Under the pieces are notes generated by a model, which ran no database searches, was not told where the DNA came from, and saw only the letters and a program-made list of their open reading frames with translations. Both the position numbers and the translations under genes were made by a program. A stretch of 64,000 nt of DNA from Hyphomonadaceae bacterium (lineage in GTDB: Bacteria > Pseudomonadota > Alphaproteobacteria > Caulobacterales > Hyphomonadaceae), in NCBI GenBank assembly GCA_027485145.1, contig JAIXRO010000099.1, positions 28,333 to 92,332 of the forward strand, given 5' to 3'. This document shows, piece by piece, positions 52,599 to 61,439 of this stretch. Each line of letters starts with the position of its first letter. Within the stretch, counting starts at the first letter, position 1.

Positions 52599-53068
52599 AA
52601 CTTGAACGCAGACTTGAGCCGGATACCGGCCTCGACGCTCTGGTCTTCCCAGCGGGCGGAGTCGTTCAGTTCGTTGAGTTCTTCAGCGCGGATGCTGACT
52701 TCGCCGCCGACCGAGAAACGTGGTGTAATTTTGAAGTTGGCACCGGCCTGAACTTCCTCGCGCGGCAGCGGCGAGGTGCCAAGGCGGGTGAACTTGTCGA
52801 CGCTGAGTTCCCAGCGCGAGTTTCCGCCGAGACGCATGGAGAAATCCTGCGACGGCTCAGCCTGCCATTGTGGGCGGTTTTCGGCTGGTTTCGCCTCGGA
52901 GAACTGGCGATACCATTCGGCGCGGGCGGAGTTCGTTTCCGAGGATGTCGGCGCTTCGATGCGGATCGCATCATCGGCGCTGACGGTCACCTGCGCGAAA
53001 GCCGGGGCCGAAAAGGCCGCCGCTGCAAACGCAAAAGAAAGAGCAAACCGTCCACGCATGTCCATCAT
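52595..53068 (-). CDS. Exported small protein, NtrZ-like
   Basis: 157-residue protein with a signal peptide (about 1-25, cleaved after AFA). The C-terminal half (SMRLGGNSRWELSV, SPLPREEVQAGANFKITP, RFSVGGEVSIRAEEL) resembles the NtrZ family, a periplasmic inhibitor of the NtrY kinase described in Caulobacter. I am moderately sure of this. No ntrY/ntrX gene is in the window. Stop overlaps the ThiE-like gene end. Confidence 0.55.
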   Translation of the reverse strand: MMDMRGRFALSFAFAAAAFSAPAFAQVTVSADDAIRIEAPTSSETNSARAEWYRQFSEAKPAENRPQWQAEPSQDFSMRLGGNSRWELSVDKFTRLGTSPLPREEVQAGANFKITPRFSVGGEVSIRAEELNELNDSARWEDQSVEAGIRLKSAFKF

Positions 53069-53134
53069 CCTGAACCCTGTGGATAGTCTGCTCAGGGTAC
53101 TAATGAAAGATTAACAATCGGAAACGCTCGGCTT

Positions 53135-54316
53135 TTAACCGGAGAGTGTGATTTCGATCACAACCCCATCGGTTTTTTCTCGTATCGAGGGTGCCAGCGG
53201 CAGCTGGTTTCCCCAAAACCGGGTACTCAGCCGCTGCCAACCGCCCACCACCCGCACGTTTTCCCCAAAATCACGGCCCAGGGACAGGCCGACCGCATCT
53301 GATTCGGTCCGGGCGGCATCGTCGGCGGCGTCCACAAACTCCAGTCCGGCGTCGATCCTGCCAAACGACATCCGCAGGCCGGCGGAGAGTGCGGAGTAAT
53401 CGCCCCCGGTGACGGCAAGGCCGTTATTGCTGGTCAGGTAACTCGCCCCGAAGGCGAGTGACGAGAATTCCACAGACCCGCCGGCTGACCAGGTTTCGAC
53501 CCGGTCATAGGCCCCCGGCAGGGCCGCCTGCGCAGCGTCCGCCTGCGCAGCGTCCGCCTCACTATAGGCCGCGCCGGCGCGCAGACGCACGCCGCTGCGC
53601 GGCAGCCTGCGGGAGACGTTCACCGCGACTTCGGCGGCGTTCTCGATGTCCGGGCCGGACGCCGGGTTGCGGTCGAGGCCGCTGGCATTGGCCTCCGGGG
53701 TCAGCGAGACACCGGCGCGCACGCCGAGGATCCGGGGCGTTGCATAGCTGACCTTGAGGGACGGGCCGGTCAGGTCATGGTCGGTCCGGGCGAGAACCTG
53801 CGCCGCAGGGTCGAGCGTGGGATTGACCAGCGCGGCGTGCCGGAAGAGCGACGGGGCGCCTTCATGGAAGCGTGTGGCAACGCCGTCATCGAGACCCGCG
53901 CGCAGCTCGCCGTAGCCGCCCTCTATATAGATGTAGCCCGTTTCGACGCGTGCGCGGGGGCCGGCATCGCCGGGCGAGGCGCCGCGGGCGAGGCCGCTGA
54001 AAGCGCCGGAGGGAGCGGCGATGGCGGGCGCGGGGCCGATCACGCCGCTGAAACCGGGGCGGGCCGGATTGTCCTTGTCGAGGCCGCCGGAGCTGCGAAA
54101 GCCAACGATCGCGCCGGAGTCGAGCACGAAGTTCGCCTCGAATGCACCGCGCAGTGTATAAAGGAAGGACTCGCCGGCGTCCGGGGCGGCGACGGCGGCT
54201 GCCTCGTAAGTGGCGGCGGTTTCGATGCCGCCGGCATCGTCCCAGACATCCTGCGCGGCGGCGGGGCTGGCTGCGGCCGCCAGCGCGAGGACGAAACCTG
54301 TCAGATGATGCCGCAT
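53135..54316 (-). CDS. Outer membrane porin-like protein
   Basis: 393-residue protein with a signal peptide (about 1-22) and alternating beta-strand pattern; GYIYIEGGYGELRAGLDDG is the loop-strand pattern of gram-negative porins, and the C-terminus VVIEITLSG is hydrophobic but lacks the usual terminal Phe. A duplicated 5-residue unit (ADAAQADAAQA) sits around residue 260. Likely a general or substrate-selective diffusion channel; not assigned. I chose the ATG at 54316, which begins the signal peptide. Confidence 0.75.
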   Translation of the reverse strand: MRHHLTGFVLALAAAASPAAAQDVWDDAGGIETAATYEAAAVAAPDAGESFLYTLRGAFEANFVLDSGAIVGFRSSGGLDKDNPARPGFSGVIGPAPAIAAPSGAFSGLARGASPGDAGPRARVETGYIYIEGGYGELRAGLDDGVATRFHEGAPSLFRHAALVNPTLDPAAQVLARTDHDLTGPSLKVSYATPRILGVRAGVSLTPEANASGLDRNPASGPDIENAAEVAVNVSRRLPRSGVRLRAGAAYSEADAAQADAAQAALPGAYDRVETWSAGGSVEFSSLAFGASYLTSNNGLAVTGGDYSALSAGLRMSFGRIDAGLEFVDAADDAARTESDAVGLSLGRDFGENVRVVGGWQRLSTRFWGNQLPLAPSIREKTDGVVIEITLSG

Positions 54317-54434
54317 CGTGATGCTCCGCCACGCGAACCTTCGGGACGGCCATGCGCAGAACGACACTGGCGAGGCCATAACCCCCTTGTTATACACGCC
54401 CCGTGAACAAGGTCTTGCACGCGGGAACACAAGA

Positions 54435-54860
54435 ATGATGAAGCCCATGACTGCCGCCGCCTTTGCTGCGATGATCGCCCTCAGCGGATGCCTGTCGGGC
54501 GGCAACACGAGATCGGCCGAGAACGCTGCCGCCGAGTCTGTCGGCGCCGCCAATCCGTATCTCTGGCGCGCAACCCTCGACACGATGGCGACCCTGCCCG
54601 TGGTCAGCGCCGACCCTATCGGCGGCCTCGTCATCTATGACTGGAAGACCTATGAGGACGCCCCGGCCGAGCGGATCAAGGCGACCGTCTATATCCTCGA
54701 CTCGCGCCTGCGCGCCGACGGGGTCAAGGTCAGCGTCTATCGCCAGACCAACAAGGATGGCACGTGGACCGACGCAGCGGTGGACGCCGAAACGGGCCAG
54801 CAGCTCGAGAACAAGATTCTTGAACGGGCCCGACTTCTTAAAGCGTCCGAGCTCAGCTAA
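54435..54860 (+). CDS. DUF3576 lipoprotein
   Basis: 141-residue predicted lipoprotein; lipobox LSGC (16-19, Cys19). ANPYLWRATLDTMATLPVVSADPIGGLVIYDW and VYILDSRLRADGVKVSVYRQ are typical of DUF3576, which usually precedes leuS in alphaproteobacteria, as here (47 bases). Role unknown; presumably an envelope protein. The ATG at 54435 starts the signal sequence. Confidence 0.85.
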   Translation: MMKPMTAAAFAAMIALSGCLSGGNTRSAENAAAESVGAANPYLWRATLDTMATLPVVSADPIGGLVIYDWKTYEDAPAERIKATVYILDSRLRADGVKVSVYRQTNKDGTWTDAAVDAETGQQLENKILERARLLKASELS

Positions 54861-54907
54861 AGCCCGACTGACTTTCGTTTCTTCAAATGCCCTAGAGGGA
54901 GCCCCCG

Positions 54908-57484
54908 ATGGCAACCCGGTATGATCCGCAGGCTGCGGAACCCAGATGGCGTGACGCCTGGGCCGCTGCCGACCTGTTCCGCACCAAGCGTCCCGATGAA
55001 GCCCCCGGCGCGCCGAAGGCCTACGTCCTCGAGATGTTCCCCTACCCTTCCGGCCGCCTGCACATGGGGCACGTTCGAAACTATGCGATGGGCGATCTGG
55101 TGGCCCGCCACCGGCGCGCCAAGGGCTACAATGTGCTCCACCCGATGGGCTGGGATGCGTTTGGCCTGCCGGCCGAGAACGCCGCGATGGAGCGCGGGAT
55201 CGATCCGGGCAAATGGACCTATGCCAACATCGAGGCGATGAAGGCGCAGTTCAAGAAGCTCGGCCTGTCGCTGGACTGGAGCCGCGAGTTCGCAACCTGC
55301 GATCCCGACTATTACGGCGCGCAGCAGGCGCTGTTCCTGAAATTCCTCGACAAGGGCCTCGTGTACCGCAAGGCCTCGAAAGTGAACTGGGACCCGGTCG
55401 ACAACACCGTGCTGGCCAACGAGCAGGTGATCGACGGGCGCGGATGGCGCTCCGGCGCGATCGTCGAGCAACGCGAGCTGACGCAATGGTTCTTCCGGAT
55501 TACGGCGTATGCGGATGACCTGCTGGAGCAGGTGCAGAAGCTGGAGCGGTGGCCGGAAAAGGTTCGCACGATGCAGGCGAACTGGATCGGCAAGTCCGAA
55601 GGGCTGCAGCTGACCTTCCATTTCCCGGGCGCGCCGCCCAAGGGTTTCGAAGCGGGTATCGACGTATTCACGACGCGGCCGGACACCCTGTTCGGCGCAA
55701 GCTTTGTGGCGCTGTCGCCCGACCATCCGCTGGTTGTTCAGCTGGCGGACGATTCCGGGGAACTGAAAGCCTTCCGGGCAAGATGCGCGCAGATCGGCAC
55801 CAGCGAAGAGGCCATCGAGAAAGCCGAGAAGCTCGGCTTCGATACCGGCCTGACCGTCGCGCATCCCTTCCTCGAAGGCGAGACGCTGCCGGTCTGGGTC
55901 GCGAACTTCGTGCTGATGGGATATGGCACCGGCGCTATCTTCGGCTGCCCGGCGCATGACCAGCGCGATATCGAGTTTGCCCGCAAGTATGGCCTGCCGG
56001 TGACGCCGGTCGTGCTGCCGCCGGAGACCGAGCCGGAAGATTTCCGCGTCGAGGACAAGGCCTATACGGGGCCCGGGCGGATCTTCAATTCGGGCTTCCT
56101 CGACGGCCTCACCATCGACGAGGCCAAACGGCTTGCGATCCAGCGGATCGAGGAGGCCGGTCAAGGTCAGGGTACGGTCAATTTCCGGCTGCGCGACTGG
56201 GGCTTCTCGCGCCAGCGCTACTGGGGATGTCCGATCCCGGTGATCTATTGCGATGCGTGCGGTGTGGTGCCGGTGCCGGCAAACGCGTTGCCCGTGCGCC
56301 TGCCGGAGGACGCGACCTTTGACAAACCGGGCAATCCGCTCGACCATCACCCAACCTGGAAGCATGTGAACTGCCCGGCCTGCGGCAAGCCCTCGCGGCG
56401 CGAGACCGATACGCTGGACACGTTCGTGGACAGCTCCTGGTACTATGCGCGCTTTGCCTCGATCAGCGATCCGGCAGAACGCGCCTATTGGTTGCCGGTC
56501 GATCAATATATCGGCGGCGTGGAACATGCCGTTCTGCACCTTCTCTATTCGCGGGCGTTCGCGCGCGCGATGCGGGACGTGGGCGAGCTGGACCTGCCAG
56601 CGGGCGAGCCGTTCGCAGGCCTGTTCACGCAAGGCATGGTGACGCACGAAACCTATCGCTCCGCAGACGGACGATGGCTGGAGCCGGGCGCGGTCGAGAA
56701 GCGCGACAATCACTGGATCGAGATCGCGACCGGCGACCATGTCGAGGCCGGCGCCATCGAGAAGATGTCGAAGTCCAAGAAGAACACCGTGGACCCCGAC
56801 GGGATCGTCGCGACCTACGGCGCCGATGTCGCGCGCTGGTTCATGCTGTCGGATTCGCCGCCCGAGCGGGATGTCGAATGGACCCAGTCGGGCGTCGAGG
56901 GCGCGAGCCGGTTTTCGCAGCGGATCTGGAGCCTCGCCGACACGCTGGCCGATGGTCATGTGGGGGGCCCCTACCCTGCCCCGGGAGACGATGCCGCCTC
57001 GACCGACCTGCGCCGGGTGAGCCACCGGGCGGCGAAGGCGATCGACAAGGCCATCGACGAGTTCCGGTTCAACTCCGCCATCGCGACGATCTATGAATGG
57101 GTCAACGCCCTGAAGAAGGCCGAGCAGGCGGGCGGGCTCGAAGGCGCGCGCGCCGAGGCGGTCTCCATGCTGGCTCGCTGCCTGACCCCGTTCATGCCGC
57201 ATCTCGCCGAGAGCGTTTGGGAACGGCTCGGCGGTGAAGGCCTTGTTTCGGCGGCGGCCTGGCCGGAAACCGATCCCGCCCTTCTGACCGATGACACCAT
57301 GACGCTGGCCGTGCAGGTGAACGGCAAACGGCGGGGCGAGATCACGGTGGCCAAGGACCTTGGCAACGACGCGGTGATCGCCGCGGCATCGGCCCTGCCG
57401 GAAGTCAGCGGCTTCATCTCCGGCAAGGACGTGAAGAAAACCATTGTCGTGCCCGGACGCATCGTGAATATCGTGGTGGCATGA
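54908..57484 (+). CDS. leuS: Leucine--tRNA ligase
   Basis: 858-residue class I aminoacyl-tRNA synthetase. HIGH-type motif HMGH (52-55) in [19 protein letters not shown] at about 619-623; the CP1 editing domain lies between. GAGGGA precedes the ATG at 54908. Stop overlaps lptE (ATGA), placing it in a leuS-lptE-holA operon. Confidence 0.97.
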   Translation: MATRYDPQAAEPRWRDAWAAADLFRTKRPDEAPGAPKAYVLEMFPYPSGRLHMGHVRNYAMGDLVARHRRAKGYNVLHPMGWDAFGLPAENAAMERGIDPGKWTYANIEAMKAQFKKLGLSLDWSREFATCDPDYYGAQQALFLKFLDKGLVYRKASKVNWDPVDNTVLANEQVIDGRGWRSGAIVEQRELTQWFFRITAYADDLLEQVQKLERWPEKVRTMQANWIGKSEGLQLTFHFPGAPPKGFEAGIDVFTTRPDTLFGASFVALSPDHPLVVQLADDSGELKAFRARCAQIGTSEEAIEKAEKLGFDTGLTVAHPFLEGETLPVWVANFVLMGYGTGAIFGCPAHDQRDIEFARKYGLPVTPVVLPPETEPEDFRVEDKAYTGPGRIFNSGFLDGLTIDEAKRLAIQRIEEAGQGQGTVNFRLRDWGFSRQRYWGCPIPVIYCDACGVVPVPANALPVRLPEDATFDKPGNPLDHHPTWKHVNCPACGKPSRRETDTLDTFVDSSWYYARFASISDPAERAYWLPVDQYIGGVEHAVLHLLYSRAFARAMRDVGELDLPAGEPFAGLFTQGMVTHETYRSADGRWLEPGAVEKRDNHWIEIATGDHVEAGAIEKMSKSKKNTVDPDGIVATYGADVARWFMLSDSPPERDVEWTQSGVEGASRFSQRIWSLADTLADGHVGGPYPAPGDDAASTDLRRVSHRAAKAIDKAIDEFRFNSAIATIYEWVNALKKAEQAGGLEGARAEAVSMLARCLTPFMPHLAESVWERLGGEGLVSAAAWPETDPALLTDDTMTLAVQVNGKRRGEITVAKDLGNDAVIAAASALPEVSGFISGKDVKKTIVVPGRIVNIVVA

Positions 57485-57966
57485 AACGCATCGTCTCAGC
57501 CCTGATCCTCGCCAGCCTTGCCGTCCCGCTTGCGGGGTGCGGCTTCCAGCCGGTCTATGCGCCCGTCGATGGCAAGCTCGCCGATGGGGGCCTTGTCGAA
57601 GTCGCGACCATTCGCGGCCGGGCAGGGCATATGCTGCGCCAGGCGCTGATGCAGGAACTGGCGCTTGGCGTGCCGGGCCTGACCGAGCCGGTTTTGATAA
57701 CCGTCAACCTCGACGACCAGCTGGCGCGCCTCGCCTTCCAGCCGGATGGCGCTGCCTCACGCTCCAGCGTGCTGGCGACGGGGGATTACTTCATGTCCGG
57801 TGAGACCGTCTCCTTGAGCGGCAGCGTGAATGTCGAAACCGGATTCCTCGTGCCGGATTCGCCCTACGGCGATATCGCGGCGCAGACCAGCGCCTCCGAC
57901 CGGGCCATGCGCCTGCTCGCCAAACGCATCGCGGACGACATCCGCCTGCAGTTCGCCGCGAAGTAA
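57481..57966 (+). CDS. lptE: LPS assembly lipoprotein LptE
   Basis: 161-residue lipoprotein with lipobox LAGC (17-20, Cys20) and the family-typical [10 protein letters not shown] after it. Forms the plug of the LptD barrel that inserts LPS in the outer membrane. Start overlaps leuS (ATGA); stop overlaps the holA start by one base. The leuS-lptE-holA order is conserved across proteobacteria and strengthens the call. Confidence 0.88.
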   Translation: MKRIVSALILASLAVPLAGCGFQPVYAPVDGKLADGGLVEVATIRGRAGHMLRQALMQELALGVPGLTEPVLITVNLDDQLARLAFQPDGAASRSSVLATGDYFMSGETVSLSGSVNVETGFLVPDSPYGDIAAQTSASDRAMRLLAKRIADDIRLQFAAK

Positions 57967-58997
57967 TGCTCGTCAAAGGCCGGCAGGCAGACACCTTCGC
58001 CCGGCGACCCGGCGAGGAGTTCTGGGCGATACTGGCTTTTTCCGAGGATGAAGGCCTCGCCGCCGACGCCGCGCAATCGGTGTTGGGCGCCTGGCGAGGC
58101 AAAGGCGAACTGGAGGTCACGGTGCTCGACGATGACGCCGTGCGTAAAGACCCGTCCCTGCTGTTCGATGCGCTCGAGGCCGTGTCCCTTCTTGGTGACA
58201 AACGGGCGGTCCGCGTGCGCACCAGCGGGGACAAGATCGCCGCCTTGCTGATCGAAGCGATCGAAGCAGGCGATGCCCATCCCGGACGCTACGCGGCCCG
58301 GCTGGTGATCGAGACGGGGAGCCTCGCGTCGAAATCGAAACTGAGGACCGCGGCTGAAAAAGCGGCACGAACAGCCTGCCTGCAATTGTTCGAGGAGGAG
58401 GCCGCCGATATCGGCGAGCGGGTCCGCGCCGCCTTGATGGCCGAAGGCGCCGTAATCGAAGATGACGCGCTCACCCTCTTTGCCGCCGGCCTGCCGGGGC
58501 ACCGCTCGATCGCCAATTCCGAGATCGAGAAACTGGCGCTGTATGCGCGCGGATTGGGCCGGGCGGTGTCGATCGCCGATGTCCTTGCCCTCACCGCGAC
58601 CAGCCTGAACCAGGACATGAGCGGTGTGCTGCTCGCCGCGCTGGAGGGCCGGCCAGCCGAAGCGCACGCGGCGCTCGACCGTCTGACCGACGCCGGCACC
58701 AGCCCGATTTCCGTTCTTCGGTCGCTGCAGATGGAAGTACTCCGGATGCTGAGCGCTCACGAAAAGGTCGCTGCCGGCGATCCCAATCCCGGGCGAGGCC
58801 TGCGGCCTCCCGTCTGGCCGAACGAGTGGCCGGATTTCCGTAAACGGATGAATACGTGGCCGCCAAAGCGGCTGCTTCGAATTCTAGAGCGGATACATGA
58901 TGCCGAGACGCAGGCGAAGACTGCGGGCGCAACCGCTGACCCGATCATCCGTCTACTGATTAACGATCTGGCAAGGGTTGCGGAAGCGGCGCGCTAA
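57966..58997 (+). CDS. holA: DNA polymerase III subunit delta
   Basis: 343-residue clamp-loader subunit that opens the beta clamp. FWAILAFSEDEGL, LFDALEAVSLLGDKRAVRV and the C-terminal LRSLQMEVLRML region fit HolA. The ATG overlaps the lptE stop by one base, consistent with coupling. Convergent with parB, followed by a perfect palindrome. Confidence 0.92.
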   Translation: MLVKGRQADTFARRPGEEFWAILAFSEDEGLAADAAQSVLGAWRGKGELEVTVLDDDAVRKDPSLLFDALEAVSLLGDKRAVRVRTSGDKIAALLIEAIEAGDAHPGRYAARLVIETGSLASKSKLRTAAEKAARTACLQLFEEEAADIGERVRAALMAEGAVIEDDALTLFAAGLPGHRSIANSEIEKLALYARGLGRAVSIADVLALTATSLNQDMSGVLLAALEGRPAEAHAALDRLTDAGTSPISVLRSLQMEVLRMLSAHEKVAAGDPNPGRGLRPPVWPNEWPDFRKRMNTWPPKRLLRILERIHDAETQAKTAGATADPIIRLLINDLARVAEAAR

Positions 58998-59006
58998 AGC
59001 GGCATT

Positions 59007-59031
59007 CCGAAAAGTGGTATCCACTTTTCGG
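59007..59031. repeat. Perfect palindrome between holA and parB
   Basis: CCGAAAAGTGG (59007-59017), TAT spacer, CCACTTTTCGG (59021-59031): an 11-3-11 perfect inverted repeat in the 63-bp gap between convergent genes. No T tract follows on either strand. It could be a dispersed repeat (similar palindromes are common in alphaproteobacteria) or a bidirectional transcript end. Confidence 0.7.
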
Positions 59032-59060
59032 GAAAAGGCCGCGCCAGATCAAAGAAGGCC

Positions 59061-60002
59061 TCAGAGCTTCCGTTTCGCCGTCAACCGCTTGCAGACTTCG
59101 TCGAGCTGTTCGAGGTCGCGGTACTTGATCCGGATCTCGCCGCCATCCTTGCCATGCCGGATATCGACCACGAGGCCCAGCTCGCGGCTGATATCGGCTT
59201 CAAGCGCTTCGGTATCGACATCCTTTTCGGTCGCCGGTTTCGGTGGCAGCGATTTTGTCTCGAGGGTTGCCTCGCGGGACTCGCGCGCCTTGGCCTCGAC
59301 CTCGCGCACGCTCAGACCGCGCTCGATGGCGAGTTCGATCAGCGCTTCGGGATTGGAGCTGCCAAGCGCCGCCCGGGCATGGCCCGCCGAGATACGTCCG
59401 GCGCGGACATGGACGCGGGCACCCTCGGGAAGCTGGAGCAGGCGAAGCGTGTTCGAGATGTGAACCCGGCTCTTGCCGACGCTGGTGGCGAGGCTGTCCT
59501 GCGTCCGTCCGAAGCGCTTGATCAGCGCGTCATAGGCCTCGGCCTCGTCGATCGGATTGAGGTCCGCGCGCTGGACGTTCTCGATGATGCCGATCTCGAG
59601 GAGGGCGAGGTCATCCACGTCGCGGACGACCGCAGGGATATGCGTGAGCCCCGCCATGCGCGCGGCGCGCCAGCGGCGCTCACCCGCGATGATCTGGAAC
59701 TTGCCCGTCTCTTTCGGATCCGGCCGGACGAGGATCGCCTGAAGCACACCTTTGGTCTTGAGCGACTCGGCAAGCTCAGCCAGCTCCGCGTCGCCGAAAC
59801 TCCGGCGCGGCTGCGCCGGGTTGCGCCGGATGAGGTCGAGCGCGATTTCGTTCGGCCGGTCCACGATGGGAAGATCAGGTACAGGAAGCGGGGGCGTGGC
59901 CGGCGGGCGGACGCCCATCGACTCGACTTCGCCGATCAGGGCCGAGAGACCCCGGCCGAGACGGGAGACCTTGCGGCCGTCATCCAGTGGTTCGCTGCTC
60001 AT
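59061..60002 (-). CDS. parB: Chromosome partitioning protein ParB
   Basis: 313-residue CTPase/DNA clamp that loads at parS. N-terminal NPAQPRRSF and GERRWRAARMAGL (CTP site region), helix-turn-helix in SVGKSRVHISNTLRLLQLP, and a C-terminal dimer domain with DIRHGKDGGEIRIKYRDLEQL. Start overlaps the parA stop (ATGA). parS sites lie upstream in rsmG and mnmG. Confidence 0.96.
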   Translation of the reverse strand: MSSEPLDDGRKVSRLGRGLSALIGEVESMGVRPPATPPLPVPDLPIVDRPNEIALDLIRRNPAQPRRSFGDAELAELAESLKTKGVLQAILVRPDPKETGKFQIIAGERRWRAARMAGLTHIPAVVRDVDDLALLEIGIIENVQRADLNPIDEAEAYDALIKRFGRTQDSLATSVGKSRVHISNTLRLLQLPEGARVHVRAGRISAGHARAALGSSNPEALIELAIERGLSVREVEAKARESREATLETKSLPPKPATEKDVDTEALEADISRELGLVVDIRHGKDGGEIRIKYRDLEQLDEVCKRLTAKRKL

Positions 60003-60805
60003 GCCACCCTCGCCTTCTCGCGCTGCAGGACTTCCGACGCGAGGCGGATATAGGCCTCGCTGCCGGGGCAGCGATAATCATAAAGAAGCGCCGGCTTGCC
60101 AAACGAGGGCGCCTCCGACAGGCGCACGTTGCGCGGGATGACCGTGTTATAGACCTTGCTGCCGAAGAACGAGCGCACCTCGTTGGCCACCTGGTCGGAC
60201 AGCGAGTTGCGGCGATCATACATGGTGAGCACGACGCCCTGGATTTCGAGGGTGGGGTTGAGACCCGAGCGAACAACCTCGACCGTGCGCAGGAGCTGGG
60301 ACAGACCCTCCAGCGCAAGGAACTCGCACTGCAGCGGAACGAGAAGCGCGTCCGACGCCGTCATCGCGTTGACGGTCAGTGCCGACAGTGACGGCGGACA
60401 GTCGATCAGCACGTAGTCATACTTGACGAGGTCGCCGGATTCGGCGCGCGTGACATAGGCTTGAAGCGCATCCTTCAAACGATAGGACCGGCGGGCATCC
60501 CCCGCGAGCTCGGTCTCGACTCCGGAAAGGTTCTCATCGCCGGGGACGATGTCGAGGCGCGGCACGATCGTGGAGAGGACCGCTTCCTCCAGCGGGATCC
60601 GGTCGACGACCAGATCGTAGGACGTCCGCAAACGATCCGCGCGCGAGATGCCCAGCCCGGTTGAGGCGTTTCCCTGGGCGTCGAAATCCACGATCAGGAC
60701 GCGGCGCCCGACGGCGGCCAGAGCGGTCCCGAGATTGATCGACGTGGTGGTTTTGCCAACCCCGCCCTTCTGGTTGACGACTGCAAATATCCTAGGCCTG
60801 GCCAT
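59999..60805 (-). CDS. parA: Chromosome partitioning ATPase ParA
   Basis: 268-residue P-loop ATPase with the deviant Walker A KGGVGKT (13-19) and IDCPPSLSALT. Drives segregation of ParB-parS complexes. Short form lacking an N-terminal HTH, so it does not autoregulate like plasmid type Ia ParA. Overlaps rsmG by 14 bases and parB by 4. Confidence 0.96.
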   Translation of the reverse strand: MARPRIFAVVNQKGGVGKTTTSINLGTALAAVGRRVLIVDFDAQGNASTGLGISRADRLRTSYDLVVDRIPLEEAVLSTIVPRLDIVPGDENLSGVETELAGDARRSYRLKDALQAYVTRAESGDLVKYDYVLIDCPPSLSALTVNAMTASDALLVPLQCEFLALEGLSQLLRTVEVVRSGLNPTLEIQGVVLTMYDRRNSLSDQVANEVRSFFGSKVYNTVIPRNVRLSEAPSFGKPALLYDYRCPGSEAYIRLASEVLQREKARVA

Positions 60806-61421
60806 GACGACGCGCCGCCTCCCTTACAATTAAAATGACGCCGGACCCACCGCTGCGACTTGGAATCGCTTGATAAGCGAAATTCCACCTTTGCTGGGCT
60901 GACGTCAATTCTTCTTTCCAGCGTTCGCCTTTCGGGAAAACCCCCGTTGCGCCTTTGAGCAGCCAGGGCGCCGCATAATCCATCAGCGCCGGAAGGGGCG
61001 CAAATGCCCGTGCCGTGATGTAGGACGCGGCGATCGGGGGCGCCGCCTCCACCCGCCCCTGCCAGACTTCGGCCGGCAAATCGGCGGCCTCGATGGCGGC
61101 GCGCAGGAACGCACATTTCTTTCCGACGCTCTCGATGAGGGTCACGTGACCCGCCGGGCGGGCCGCGGCGAGAATCAATCCCGGAAAGCCCGCCCCCGAT
61201 CCGAGATCGACCACGCGGGCCGTATCGGGGATCCGGTCAAGCAGCTGAACCGAGTCGCCGACATGCCGCGTCCAGATCTGCGGCCACTCCTTCGGGCCGA
61301 TCAGATTAATCCGCGTCCGCCAGTCGTCGAGCGTGGCGATGACGGTATCGAGCTTGGCCAATGTTTCACGTGAAACATCATGGGCGGCGAAAAAGGCCGC
61401 GCGGTCGTCCGTATGTGTCAT
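60792..61421 (-). CDS. rsmG: 16S rRNA (guanine527-N7)-methyltransferase RsmG
   Basis: 209-residue SAM-dependent methyltransferase (GidB). VVDLGSGAGFPG (70-81) is the SAM site, and GPKEWPQIWTRHVGDS precedes it as usual. Codons 15-21 contain a perfect parS. Located between mnmG and parA, the classical gidA-gidB-parA-parB order. Confidence 0.95.
   Translation of the reverse strand: MTHTDDRAAFFAAHDVSRETLAKLDTVIATLDDWRTRINLIGPKEWPQIWTRHVGDSVQLLDRIPDTARVVDLGSGAGFPGLILAAARPAGHVTLIESVGKKCAFLRAAIEAADLPAEVWQGRVEAAPPIAASYITARAFAPLPALMDYAAPWLLKGATGVFPKGERWKEELTSAQQRWNFAYQAIPSRSGGSGVILIVREAARRHGQA
61361..61378. promoter_or_regulatory. parS site in rsmG
   Basis: ATGTTTCACGTGAAACAT, an 18-bp perfect palindrome containing the TGTTTCACGTGAAACA parS consensus. 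It lies in codons 15-21 of rsmG, upstream of parA. ParB should nucleate here. The site encodes Val-Ser-Arg-Glu-Thr. Confidence 0.95.
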
Positions 61422-61439
61422 TACCGATCCTGTCCGGGC

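Noticed and set aside
54857..57202. A 781-codon minus-strand frame opposite leuS
   Set aside because: No family resemblance, while the plus frame carries HMGH and KMSKS motifs.
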